Positions 1 to 6,502 of a stretch of DNA of 7,966 nucleotides are shown one piece after another. Origin of the DNA: Betaproteobacteria bacterium RIFCSPLOWO2_02_FULL_68_150 (GTDB lineage Bacteria > Pseudomonadota > Gammaproteobacteria > Burkholderiales > SG8-39); the NCBI GenBank assembly GCA_001771975.1, contig MERE01000036.1:1-7966 (forward strand). Direction: 5' to 3'. Both the position numbers and the translations under genes were made by a program. Positions within the stretch are counted from its first letter, which is position 1. Every line of letters begins with the position of its first letter. The notes under the pieces were generated by a model. It saw only the letters and a list, made by a program, of their open reading frames with translations, was not told where the DNA came from and searched no databases.

Positions 1-732
1 GATCATCGGCACGCTGAGCCATTGACCCATGCTGAGACCGAGCGCCAGCAGGCCGAGAAAATCGTCCGGTTCGCGCGCGAACTCGGCGACGAAGCGAAAA
101 CCCCCGGCCCCGATCAGAAACAGCGCCGAGACCTGGCCGCGCGGCCGGGGCTTTGCCGAGAACCACCACAGCAGCGCAAACAGTGCCAGCCCTTCCAACG
201 CGAACTGGTAAAGCTGCGACGGGTGCCGCGGCAGCACGCCCGCGCCGCGAAACACCATTCCCCAGGGAAGGTCGGTCGCGCGACCCCACAGCTCGCCGTT
301 GATGAAATTGCCCAGGCGCCCGGCGGCGATGCCAAGCGGTACCAGCGGCGCGACGAAGTCCATCACGCCAAGCCAGGCGAGACGATGGCGCCGCGCGAAG
401 AACACCATGGCGAGCAGCACGCCGAGAAAGCCGCCGTGGAACGACATGCCGCCCTGCCAGATGGCGAAGATCTCGAGCGGGTGTGAAAGATAGTAGGCGG
501 GCTTGTAGAAGAGCACGTAGCCCAGCCGCCCGCCGAGGATCACGCCGAGGATGCCGCCGAACAGCAGGTCGTCGAACTGAATCCGCGTCAGCGGCGCCAG
601 TCCCGCCCGGATCCGCGCCAGGCCAAGCCACCAGAAGGCGGCGAACGCGGCGAGGTACATCAGGCCGTACCAGCGCACCGCGACCGGACCGACGCTGAAG
701 ACGACCGGATCGAAATTCGGATGAATGAGCAC
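1..732 (-). CDS. lgt: Prolipoprotein diacylglyceryl transferase, 3' end missing
   Basis: Lgt is an inner-membrane enzyme that transfers diacylglyceryl from phosphatidylglycerol to the lipobox cysteine of prolipoproteins, the first step of lipoprotein maturation. Translating the minus strand from a GTG at 732 gives 244 residues, open to the window edge; the family is usually about 260-290 residues, so only a short C-terminal piece is missing. Family marks are visible: N-terminal LIHPNFDPV, GGMSFHGG at about 94-101, the Lgt signature GRLGNFINGELWGR at 138-151, HPSQLYQ at 170-176, and RFVAEFAREPD at 213-223, which carries the arginine matching an essential one in E. coli Lgt. Several hydrophobic membrane segments alternate with these motifs. 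GTG is chosen because the protein then begins exactly at the conserved LIHP; I see no in-frame ATG just upstream, and the Shine-Dalgarno is weak. It is divergent from ilvD across 36 bp. Identification is very secure; the start codon somewhat less so. Confidence 0.96.
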   Translation of the reverse strand, partial: MLIHPNFDPVVFSVGPVAVRWYGLMYLAAFAAFWWLGLARIRAGLAPLTRIQFDDLLFGGILGVILGGRLGYVLFYKPAYYLSHPLEIFAIWQGGMSFHGGFLGVLLAMVFFARRHRLAWLGVMDFVAPLVPLGIAAGRLGNFINGELWGRATDLPWGMVFRGAGVLPRHPSQLYQFALEGLALFALLWWFSAKPRPRGQVSALFLIGAGGFRFVAEFAREPDDFLGLLALGLSMGQWLSVPMI

Positions 733-734
733 GA

Positions 735-749
735 TAGAATTCCATTCTA
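735..749. promoter_or_regulatory. Perfect inverted repeat in the lgt/ilvD divergent gap, with -10-like half-sites
   Basis: TAGAAT (735-740), spacer TCC, ATTCTA (744-749) form a perfect 6-bp inverted repeat. Each half reads TAGAAT on its own strand, a 5/6 match to the sigma-70 -10 hexamer, so the same 15 bp could serve as the -10 region for ilvD (plus) and lgt (minus). No good -35 hexamer lies at 16-18 bp on either side, so this could instead be a regulator half-site pair or chance. AT-rich sequence in a very GC-rich window supports some regulatory role. That role is inference. Confidence 0.4.
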
Positions 750-756
750 ACGACCG

Positions 757-762
757 AAGGAG
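757..762 (+). promoter_or_regulatory. Ribosome binding site of ilvD
   Basis: AAGGAG sits 6 nt upstream of the ATG at 769. It is a strong Shine-Dalgarno with good spacing and settles the ilvD start against the out-of-frame ATG at 725 and GTG at 762. Confidence 0.85.
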
Positions 763-768
763 TGGTGC

Positions 769-2460
769 ATGGCCTACAACCGCAGAAGCCGGCTCATCAC
801 GCAGGGCGTCGCCCGCTCGCCGAACCGCGCGATGCTGCGTGCGGTGGGATTCAGGAACGGCGATTTCGAAAAACCGATCATCGGCGTCGCCAACGGCCAT
901 TCGACGCTCAATCCGTGCAATGCGGGCATCCAGCCGCTGGTGGATCGCGTGATCGCGGCGATCGAACAAGCCGGGGCCAAGCCGCAGGTGTTCGGCTTTC
1001 CCACGGTGACCGACGGCATCGGCATGGGCACCGAAGCCATGAAATACTCGCTGGTGTCGCGCGAAGTGATCGCGGACGCGATCGAAACGTCGGTCAACGG
1101 CCAGGCGATGGACGGCGCCGTGGTGGTCGGCGGCTGCGACAAGAACATGCCCGGCGGCGTGATGGCGCTGGCGCGCATGAACGTGCCTGGAATCTATGTC
1201 TATGCCGGCACCATCAAGCCAGGCGTGTGGAAGGGCCAGACGCTCACCATCGTGAGCCCGTTCGAAGCCGTCGGCGCGTACAGCGCCGGCAAGATGTCGC
1301 AGGAGGATTTCGAAGGCATCGAAAAGAACGCCTGCCCGACGGTGGGCGCCTGCGGCGGCATGTACACCGCGAACACCATGAGCTCCTCGTTCGAGGCGCT
1401 CGGCATGAGCCTGCTGGGATCATCGCAGATGGCCTCGCCCGATGCGGAAAAAGCCGATTCGGCGGCGGAGTCGGCGCGCGTTCTGGTTGAGGCGGTGAAA
1501 CGCGACCTCAAGCCGCGCGACATCATTACGCGCAAGTCGATCGAAAACGCAGTCGCGCTCGTCATGGCGACCGGCGGCTCGACCAATGCGGTGCTGCATT
1601 ACCTTGCCATCGCGCGTGCCGCGGGCGTGCGCTGGACGATCGACGACTTCGAGCGCGTGCGCCGGAAAGTGCCGGTGCTGTGCGACCTGAAACCCTCCGG
1701 ACGCTACGTCGCGGTCGATCTTCACCGCGCCGGCGGAGTGCCGCAGGTGCTCAAGATCCTGCTGCACAACGGCGTGCTGCACGGTGAGTGCGTCACCATC
1801 ACCGGCCGCACCCTCGCCGAGGAGCTGAAAAACGTGCCCGCCGAACCGCGCGCCGACCAGGACGTCATCCGGCCCTGGTCGAAGCCGATGTACCGGCAGG
1901 GCCACCTGGCGATTCTCAAGGGCAATCTGGCCACCGAGGGTTGCGTAGCGAAGATCACCGGCCTGAAGAACCCTTCCATCACCGGCCCGGCGCGCGTGTT
2001 CGATTCGGAGAGCGCGTGCATGAAGGCCATCATGGCGAAGAAAATCCGACCCGGCGACGTGATCGTGATCCGCTACGAAGGGCCCAAGGGCGGCCCGGGG
2101 ATGCAGGAGATGCTCGCCCCCACTTCGGCATTGATCGGCCAGGGTCTGGGCGAATCGGTGGGCCTGCTGACCGACGGGCGCTTTTCCGGCGGCACCTGGG
2201 GCATGGTGGTCGGGCACATTGCGCCCGAGGCCTACGTCGGAGGACTGATCGCGCTGGTGAGGGAAGGCGATTCGGTCACGATCGATGCCAAGAAGCGCCT
2301 CGTCCAGCTCAACGTAGCAGCCAGGGAAATTGCCGCGCGGCGCAGGAAGTGGCGCGCGCCCAAGCCGCGCTACACCCGCGGATTGCTGGCGAAATACATG
2401 AAGCTGGTCTCTACCGCGTCGCAGGGCGCGGTGACCGACTGGGACCCGGCGAGAAGCTAG
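769..2460 (+). CDS. ilvD: Dihydroxy-acid dehydratase
   Basis: IlvD (EC 4.2.1.9) dehydrates 2,3-dihydroxy-isovalerate and 2,3-dihydroxy-3-methylvalerate to the 2-keto acids that become valine, leucine (and pantothenate) and isoleucine; it is cytoplasmic. The 563-residue product is full length for the family. Three cysteines sit where the family binds its Fe-S cluster: C50 in NPCN, C123 in GGCDKNMPGG and C195 in PTVGACGGMYTAN. D124-K125 follow the second, the lysine being the carbamylated Mg ligand in characterised members. GRFSGGTWG at 471-479 carries the serine proposed as catalytic base (S473 here). The overall wording suggests the [2Fe-2S] class, but the cluster type cannot be read with certainty. 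The start is fixed by AAGGAG and the conserved N-terminus. The gene diverges from lgt, and its 3' end overlaps the convergent DUF924 gene by 4 bp. No leader peptide or attenuator is visible upstream; the gap is too short for one. Confidence 0.98.
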   Translation: MAYNRRSRLITQGVARSPNRAMLRAVGFRNGDFEKPIIGVANGHSTLNPCNAGIQPLVDRVIAAIEQAGAKPQVFGFPTVTDGIGMGTEAMKYSLVSREVIADAIETSVNGQAMDGAVVVGGCDKNMPGGVMALARMNVPGIYVYAGTIKPGVWKGQTLTIVSPFEAVGAYSAGKMSQEDFEGIEKNACPTVGACGGMYTANTMSSSFEALGMSLLGSSQMASPDAEKADSAAESARVLVEAVKRDLKPRDIITRKSIENAVALVMATGGSTNAVLHYLAIARAAGVRWTIDDFERVRRKVPVLCDLKPSGRYVAVDLHRAGGVPQVLKILLHNGVLHGECVTITGRTLAEELKNVPAEPRADQDVIRPWSKPMYRQGHLAILKGNLATEGCVAKITGLKNPSITGPARVFDSESACMKAIMAKKIRPGDVIVIRYEGPKGGPGMQEMLAPTSALIGQGLGESVGLLTDGRFSGGTWGMVVGHIAPEAYVGGLIALVREGDSVTIDAKKRLVQLNVAAREIAARRRKWRAPKPRYTRGLLAKYMKLVSTASQGAVTDWDPARS

Positions 2461-3020
2461 AAACTCGAACCCGGCTGTTGCAGGAACTCGATCTCGGCGG
2501 CGGTGCTTTCGCGGCCGAGCGCCGCATTGCGCTGCGGAAAGCGGCCGAAGCGCTTCACAATCTCCCAGTGGCGCACCGCCCAGACCTGATTCGGGTGGCC
2601 GGCAAACAGCCGCAACGACCGCTCCTGGTCGGCCAGGTGTTCGCTGTGTTCGAAAGGAAGGTAGAAGAAAGTGCGCGCCACCTCGGGCAGCGCGCGGTCA
2701 TGGCCTGAATCGACGGCGTGGCGCGCTGCCTCGAGCGCCAGCCGATCGGTGGCATAGGCGCGCGCAGCCTCCGGACCGGGCGCGCGGAACAGGTTGCGCG
2801 GAAACTGGTCGAGCGTGATGACGAGCGCAAGACAATCCACGGGCTGATCCATCCAATGTGCGAGCGCTCCGGTGGCGGCCCGCTCATGGAGTGCGGAGAA
2901 ACGCGCGCGGATCGCGGCGTCGAACACCGGGTCCTTCTGGAACCACTCCTTGCGCGCTTCGTTGCCGCTGAACCAGAAGTCCAAGACCTCTTGCGCCAGG
3001 GGGTTTTTGCAGGAGTCCAT
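2457..3020 (-). CDS. DUF924 family protein of unknown function
   Basis: The product is a 187-residue, mostly helical protein with the wording of the DUF924 family (PF06041, TPR-like fold): VLDFWF at 12-17, DQFPRN at 71-76, FFYLPFEHSE at 118-127, and a C-terminal block with KRFGRFPQRNAALGR at 156-170 followed by ST..E..FL. The length is typical. No signal peptide or membrane segment is visible, so it is probably cytoplasmic. The family has no established biochemical role that I can name, and the sequence gives no catalytic motif to guess from. The ATG at 3020 is the natural start, since the family begins close to the VLDFWF block, but no Shine-Dalgarno precedes it. The gene converges with ilvD, sharing the CTAG stop tetranucleotide, and diverges from the DUF255 gene across 38 bp. 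No terminator lies between the convergent genes. Confidence 0.93.
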   Translation of the reverse strand: MDSCKNPLAQEVLDFWFSGNEARKEWFQKDPVFDAAIRARFSALHERAATGALAHWMDQPVDCLALVITLDQFPRNLFRAPGPEAARAYATDRLALEAARHAVDSGHDRALPEVARTFFYLPFEHSEHLADQERSLRLFAGHPNQVWAVRHWEIVKRFGRFPQRNAALGRESTAAEIEFLQQPGSSF

Positions 3021-3058
3021 CGCGGTATGCTCGCGCAGTTCGCATTGCCGAGCAACGC
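3021..3058. promoter_or_regulatory. Divergent gap with possible plus-strand -10 and a hairpin next to the start codon
   Basis: This 38-bp gap must hold or adjoin the starts of two divergent genes. On the plus strand TATGCT (3026-3031) in the context CGGTATGCTCGCG resembles a sigma-70 -10, but no good -35 lies upstream, where the sequence is DUF924 coding. GCATTGC (3042-3048), loop CGA, GCAACGC (3052-3058) pair with one A/C mismatch, forming a small hairpin that ends directly at the ATG at 3059. No Shine-Dalgarno is visible for either gene. Promoter identity is weak inference. Confidence 0.3.
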
Positions 3059-5068
3059 ATGCCCAATCGCCTCGCGCAGGAAACCTCGCCGTACCTGCAA
3101 CAGCATGCCGCCAACCCGGTGGACTGGTATCCCTGGGGACCGGCGGCGCTGGAACGGGCGCAGCGCGAGGACAAGCCGATCCTGCTTTCGGTCGGTTATT
3201 CCGCCTGCCACTGGTGCCACGTCATGGCGCACGAAAGCTTCGAGGACGCAACCGTCGCCGCGTTGATGAACCGGCACTTCGTCAATATCAAGGTCGACCG
3301 CGAGGAGCGCCCGGATATCGACCAGATCTACCAGAGCGCGCACCAGATGCTCGCGCGCGGCGCGGGCGGCTGGCCGCTCACGATGTTTCTTTCGCCCGAT
3401 GGCGCGCCGTTCTTCGGCGGCACCTACTTTCCCAAGTCCTCGCGCTACGGATTACCCGGTTTCGCGGAGCTGCTCGAGCGCCTCGCCGCGATCTGGAAGG
3501 AAAAGCGCGCCGAGATCCGCGAGCAGAACGATCAATTGCGCAGCGCGTTCGCACGCACCTTGCCCAAGGCCGGCGCGCACCGTTCCGAGCTGTCCGTAGC
3601 GGGCGTGCGAGCGCTGATCGACAACCTGCGCGCCAACTTCGACGCGCGTCACGGCGGCTTCGGTCAGGCGCCCAAGTTCCCGCATCCGACCGACCTGGAG
3701 CTGTGCCTTCGGAAGGGCGAAGTCGGCATGGTGGAAACGACGCTGCGCCGCATGTGCGAAGGCGGCATCTACGATCAGCTCGGCGGCGGCTTCTGCCGCT
3801 ACAGCGTCGACGCCACCTGGATGATTCCGCATTTCGAGAAAATGCTCTACGACAACGGGCCGCTGCTCGCCTTGCTGGCGGAGACGTGGCTGGTGACGCG
3901 CGAGCCGCTGTTTGCGCGCTGCGCGGCCGCGACGGCTGAATGGATGCTGCGCGAAATGCAGTCGCCGGAAGGCGGCTTCTATTCGTCGCTCGACGCCGAC
4001 TCGGAGCACGCGGAAGGCAAGTTCTACGTCTGGGAGCGAAACGAAGTGCGCCGGCTTCTGTCGCCCGAGGAGTGGGAGGCGGTGGCGCCGCATTTCGGAC
4101 TCGACGGGGCGCCGAACTTCGAGGACCGGCACTGGCACCTGCATGTCGCGCAGCCCCTGGCTGCGGGTGGCGAAGCGCTCCTTGCGTCGGCGCGCGGCAA
4201 GCTCCTCGCGGCGCGCGAGCAGCGCGTGCGCCCGGGTCGCGACGAAAAGGTCCTCGTATCCTGGAATGCACTCGCGATGCGCGGTCTGGCGCGTGCCGGG
4301 CGCGTGTTCGGCCGCCCGGAGTGGGTTGCCGCGGCGCGCCGCGCGCTCGAATTCGTGCGCGCGCGCATGTGGCGCGATGACCGCCTGCTGGCGACGTACA
4401 AGGACGGCCGCGCGCACCTGCAGGCCTACCTGGATGACTACGCCTTCCTGATCCACGCGCTGCTTGAGCTACTGCAGTGCGAGTTTGTCGCCGCCGACCT
4501 CGAGTTCGCCGAGCAACTGGCCAGTGTGCTCCTTGAGCAGTTCGACGATCGGGAGACGGGCGGTTTCTATTTCACCGCGCGCGATCACGAGAGGCTTCTG
4601 CATCGGCCCAAGCCCGGGCACGACAGCGCCCTGCCCTCCGGCAACGGGGTCGCGGCACTTGCGCTCAATCGTCTCGCGGCGCTCACGGGCGAGGACCGAT
4701 ATTCACGCGCCGCCGAGCGCACGCTGGAGCTTTTCTTCCCGCAATTGCGCGACCACCCCGCGGGGTTTGGCATGCTGGGACAGGCCCTGGAGGAGGCGCT
4801 GGCGCAACCGAGCACCCTCATCCTGCGCGGCCAACCGCAGCCGCTGGCAGAGTGGTCCGCCGCACTGGCCAACGAGTTTCTGCCCGGCACGATGGTGCTC
4901 GGGATACCCGACGGTGTGGCCGGATTGCCGCCGGCACTCGACAAGCCGGGACGCCCGGCCCCGGTGACCGGCTGGCTCTGCCGCGGTATGACCTGCCTCG
5001 AACCGAGCACCGATTTGGCGGTCCTTCGGCGGGCGTGCGGCGAAGCGGCGGCCCGCGGTGCCGGGTGA
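3059..5068 (+). CDS. Thioredoxin-fold / six-hairpin (DUF255, YyaL/SPATA20-type) protein
   Basis: This 669-residue protein belongs to the widespread DUF255 family (Thioredox_DsbH, PF03190; bacterial YyaL, animal SPATA20). The N-terminus NRLAQETSPYLQQHA then NPVDWYPWG is the family hallmark and fixes the start. A thioredoxin-like domain covers about 1-165 with the redox-type motif C50-H-W-C53 and GGWPLTMFLSPDGAPF at 103-118. The rest resembles an (alpha/alpha)6 glycosidase-like toroid: IPHFEKMLYDNGPLL at 256-270, SSLDADSEHAEGKFYVW at 309-325, DEKVLVSWNALAMRGLARAG at 395-414, and ALPSGNGVAALALNRL at 524-539. A C-terminal pair, C641 and C646 in WLCRGMTCLEP, matches a conserved CX4C. No signal peptide is seen, so it is probably cytoplasmic. 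The function is unknown; a sugar-epimerase or glycosidase-like activity coupled to redox has been imagined but is unproven. Length is typical and nothing looks broken. Confidence 0.95.
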   Translation: MPNRLAQETSPYLQQHAANPVDWYPWGPAALERAQREDKPILLSVGYSACHWCHVMAHESFEDATVAALMNRHFVNIKVDREERPDIDQIYQSAHQMLARGAGGWPLTMFLSPDGAPFFGGTYFPKSSRYGLPGFAELLERLAAIWKEKRAEIREQNDQLRSAFARTLPKAGAHRSELSVAGVRALIDNLRANFDARHGGFGQAPKFPHPTDLELCLRKGEVGMVETTLRRMCEGGIYDQLGGGFCRYSVDATWMIPHFEKMLYDNGPLLALLAETWLVTREPLFARCAAATAEWMLREMQSPEGGFYSSLDADSEHAEGKFYVWERNEVRRLLSPEEWEAVAPHFGLDGAPNFEDRHWHLHVAQPLAAGGEALLASARGKLLAAREQRVRPGRDEKVLVSWNALAMRGLARAGRVFGRPEWVAAARRALEFVRARMWRDDRLLATYKDGRAHLQAYLDDYAFLIHALLELLQCEFVAADLEFAEQLASVLLEQFDDRETGGFYFTARDHERLLHRPKPGHDSALPSGNGVAALALNRLAALTGEDRYSRAAERTLELFFPQLRDHPAGFGMLGQALEEALAQPSTLILRGQPQPLAEWSAALANEFLPGTMVLGIPDGVAGLPPALDKPGRPAPVTGWLCRGMTCLEPSTDLAVLRRACGEAAARGAG

Positions 5069-5093
5069 TCGGCGCGCGAAGCCGCGGTATCAT
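5065..5093 (+). promoter_or_regulatory. Candidate promoter of the Liv operon
   Basis: TATCAT (5088-5093), a 5/6 match to TATAAT, lies in the context GCGGTATCATAGCGCG. Seventeen bp upstream, GTGATC (5065-5070) matches only 3/6 of the -35 consensus. Transcription would start near 5100, giving a leader of about 47 nt before the ATG at 5147. The -10 lies inside the loop of the putative terminator, so the start site would fall in its descending arm. Confidence 0.4.
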
Positions 5094-5107
5094 AGCGCGC
5101 CCTTTTT
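5071..5107 (+). terminator. Possible intrinsic terminator after the DUF255 gene
   Basis: GGCGCGC (5071-5077) and GCGCGCC (5095-5101) form a perfect 7-bp GC-only stem, starting 3 bp after the TGA of the upstream gene and followed by C then TTTTT (5103-5107). The 17-nt loop is longer than usual and the T-run is short, so termination may be partial. GC-only palindromes are also common by chance here; the position and the T-run favour a real element. Confidence 0.5.
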
Positions 5108-5137
5108 CGCCCCCAATTCGCAGCCCAAGAACTCCCT

Positions 5138-5142
5138 GGAGG
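5138..5142 (+). promoter_or_regulatory. Ribosome binding site of the binding-protein gene
   Basis: GGAGG, followed by A, lies 4 nt upstream of the ATG at 5147. It is the strongest Shine-Dalgarno in the Liv operon portion, fitting the high expression expected for a binding protein relative to its permease, whose genes have GTG starts and weak sites. Confidence 0.8.
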
Positions 5143-5146
5143 ACAC

Positions 5147-6430
5147 ATGATCCACAGCAAACGCGCACTCACACTGATCGCTGCCGCGATCGCCGCGGCG
5201 CTCGCCGCCTGCGGCGAGCAGAAGCCGGCGCCCAAGGCCGAAGCGCCCAAAGCGCCGCCTTCGCTGGAAATCAAGATCGGCCATGTCGGGCCGCTGACGG
5301 GCGGCATCGCGCATCTGGGCAAGGACAACGAGAACGGCGCCCGCCTCGCGGTCGAGCAGGCGAACGAAGCCAAGATCAAGATCGACGGCAAGGACACCAA
5401 GTTCGTCTTTTTCGCGGAGGATGACCAGGCCGATCCGAAGGTCGGCACGACGGTGGCGCAAAAGCTGGTGGACGCGAAAGTGGCCGGGGTGGTCGGACAC
5501 CTTAATTCCGGGACCTCGATTCCCGCCTCCGACATCTACAACAAGGCCGGCATCCCGGTGATCTCCGGTTCGGCTACCAATCCGAAACTTACCGAGCAGG
5601 GCTTCAAGGTGCAGTTTCGCGTCGTGGGGCGCGACGATCAGCAGGGTCCCGCGATCGCGAGCTACCTCGCGGCCACCAGGAAACCGAAGCTGGTGGCGGT
5701 GATCGACGACGCGACCGCCTATGGCGAGGGCATTGCCAACGAGGTGGAGAAAACCCTCAAGGCGGCCCACATCAAGGTCCTGCCGCGGGAAAAGGGCAAC
5801 GACAAGACGACCGACTGGAAGGCGATCCTGACGAAGTTGAAGGGCAAGAATCCGGATGCCGTGTTCTATGGCGGGATGGACGCGACCGGCGGGCCGCTCC
5901 TGAAACAAGGGCGCGAGCTCGGCGTCAAGGCGGTGTTCTCGTTCGGCGACGGTGCCTGCACCGACGAGATGACCAAGCTCGCGGGTGCCGCGGCCGACGG
6001 CCTGCTGTGCTCGCAGGCGGGTATTCCGCCGCAGGCGGCGGACAAGAAGTTCACCGAAGCCTACAAGAAGCGCTTCAACGCCGATCCGATCCTGTACGCG
6101 CCGTTCACCTACGACGGCGCCAATCTGCTGATCGAGGCAATGAAGAAGGCCAATTCGGCCGACCCCGCCAAGTACCTCCCGGAGCTGGCGAAGATCGACT
6201 TCACCGGCGCCACCGGCAAGATCGCGTTCGACGCCAAGGGCGATCGCAAGGACGCGGAGATGACGATCTTCACCATGAAAGGCGGCAAGCTCGCGCCGAT
6301 TGCGATCATCAAGGGCGGCCAGACGATCGCCTACGAGGACTTTGCCAAGGCCGCGGCGGCGCCTGCCGCGCCGGCGGTCGCACCGGCAGCGCCCACCCCG
6401 GCGCCGGCCAAGGAGGCGCCGAAGAAGTAA
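5147..6430 (+). CDS. Liv-type branched-chain amino acid ABC transporter substrate-binding lipoprotein
   Basis: This is a periplasmic-binding-protein type 1 receptor (LivJ/LivK family, Peripla_BP_6) that should capture branched-chain amino acids or a related ligand and deliver it to LivHM. The 427-residue product starts with K5-R6, a hydrophobic stretch and the lipobox L19-A-A-C22, so it is predicted to be cleaved before C22 and lipid-anchored. A Pro/Ala/Lys linker (about 26-38) leads to the binding domain: KIGHVGPLTGG at 43-53, VGHLNSGTSIPASDIYNKAG at 116-135, GSATNPKLT at 141-149, VAVIDDATAYGEG at 183-195, and YAPFTYDGANLLIEAM at 317-332. C271 and C288 may form a disulfide. An Ala/Pro-rich tail from about residue 402 to the end is unusual. 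ATG is supported by GGAGG. A strong terminator follows, then livH. The family is sure; the ligand is not, since relatives bind amides, urea or aromatic acids. Confidence 0.95.
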   Translation: MIHSKRALTLIAAAIAAALAACGEQKPAPKAEAPKAPPSLEIKIGHVGPLTGGIAHLGKDNENGARLAVEQANEAKIKIDGKDTKFVFFAEDDQADPKVGTTVAQKLVDAKVAGVVGHLNSGTSIPASDIYNKAGIPVISGSATNPKLTEQGFKVQFRVVGRDDQQGPAIASYLAATRKPKLVAVIDDATAYGEGIANEVEKTLKAAHIKVLPREKGNDKTTDWKAILTKLKGKNPDAVFYGGMDATGGPLLKQGRELGVKAVFSFGDGACTDEMTKLAGAAADGLLCSQAGIPPQAADKKFTEAYKKRFNADPILYAPFTYDGANLLIEAMKKANSADPAKYLPELAKIDFTGATGKIAFDAKGDRKDAEMTIFTMKGGKLAPIAIIKGGQTIAYEDFAKAAAAPAAPAVAPAAPTPAPAKEAPKK

Positions 6431-6454
6431 CGCCGCGCGCTGCAGCGGAAAACG

Positions 6455-6482
6455 ACGGCACCTTCGCGGTGCCGTTTTTTTT
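6455..6482 (+). terminator. Intrinsic terminator between the binding-protein gene and livH
   Basis: ACGGCACC (6455-6462), loop TTCGC, GGTGCCGT (6468-6475) form a perfect 8-bp stem running into eight T (6475-6482), with AAAA just upstream at 6449-6452. This is a textbook rho-independent terminator. It lies 24 bp after the binding-protein stop and ends 20 bp before the livH start, so it probably sets a high binding-protein to permease ratio by partial readthrough. Confidence 0.92.
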
Positions 6483-6502
6483 CCTGTTAGGCTTGCGCCG
6501 GC

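Noticed and set aside
22..486. A 154-codon plus-strand frame antisense to lgt
   Set aside because: The opposite strand encodes Lgt with several invariant motifs; this frame has no ribosome site and a low-complexity, Gln/Arg/Glu-rich product.
735..749. Attachment site or transposon end reading of the TAGAAT inverted repeat
   Set aside because: There is no integrase, transposase or direct repeat anywhere in the window, and the repeat is confined to the lgt/ilvD gap, so a regulatory explanation is simpler.
2461..2560. Search for a bidirectional terminator at the ilvD/DUF924 convergence
   Set aside because: No GC stem followed by a T-run was found on either strand near the shared stop.
1788..2708. 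A 306-codon plus-strand frame overlapping ilvD and running antisense into the DUF924 gene
   Set aside because: It is Arg-rich without recognisable motifs and is entirely explained by two well-supported genes on either side.
6344..6430. The Ala/Pro-rich C-terminal tail as a frameshift artefact of the binding-protein gene
   Set aside because: The frame stays open with normal codon bias through a stop codon that sits 24 bp before a good terminator, so the tail appears genuine rather than a read-on from an error.
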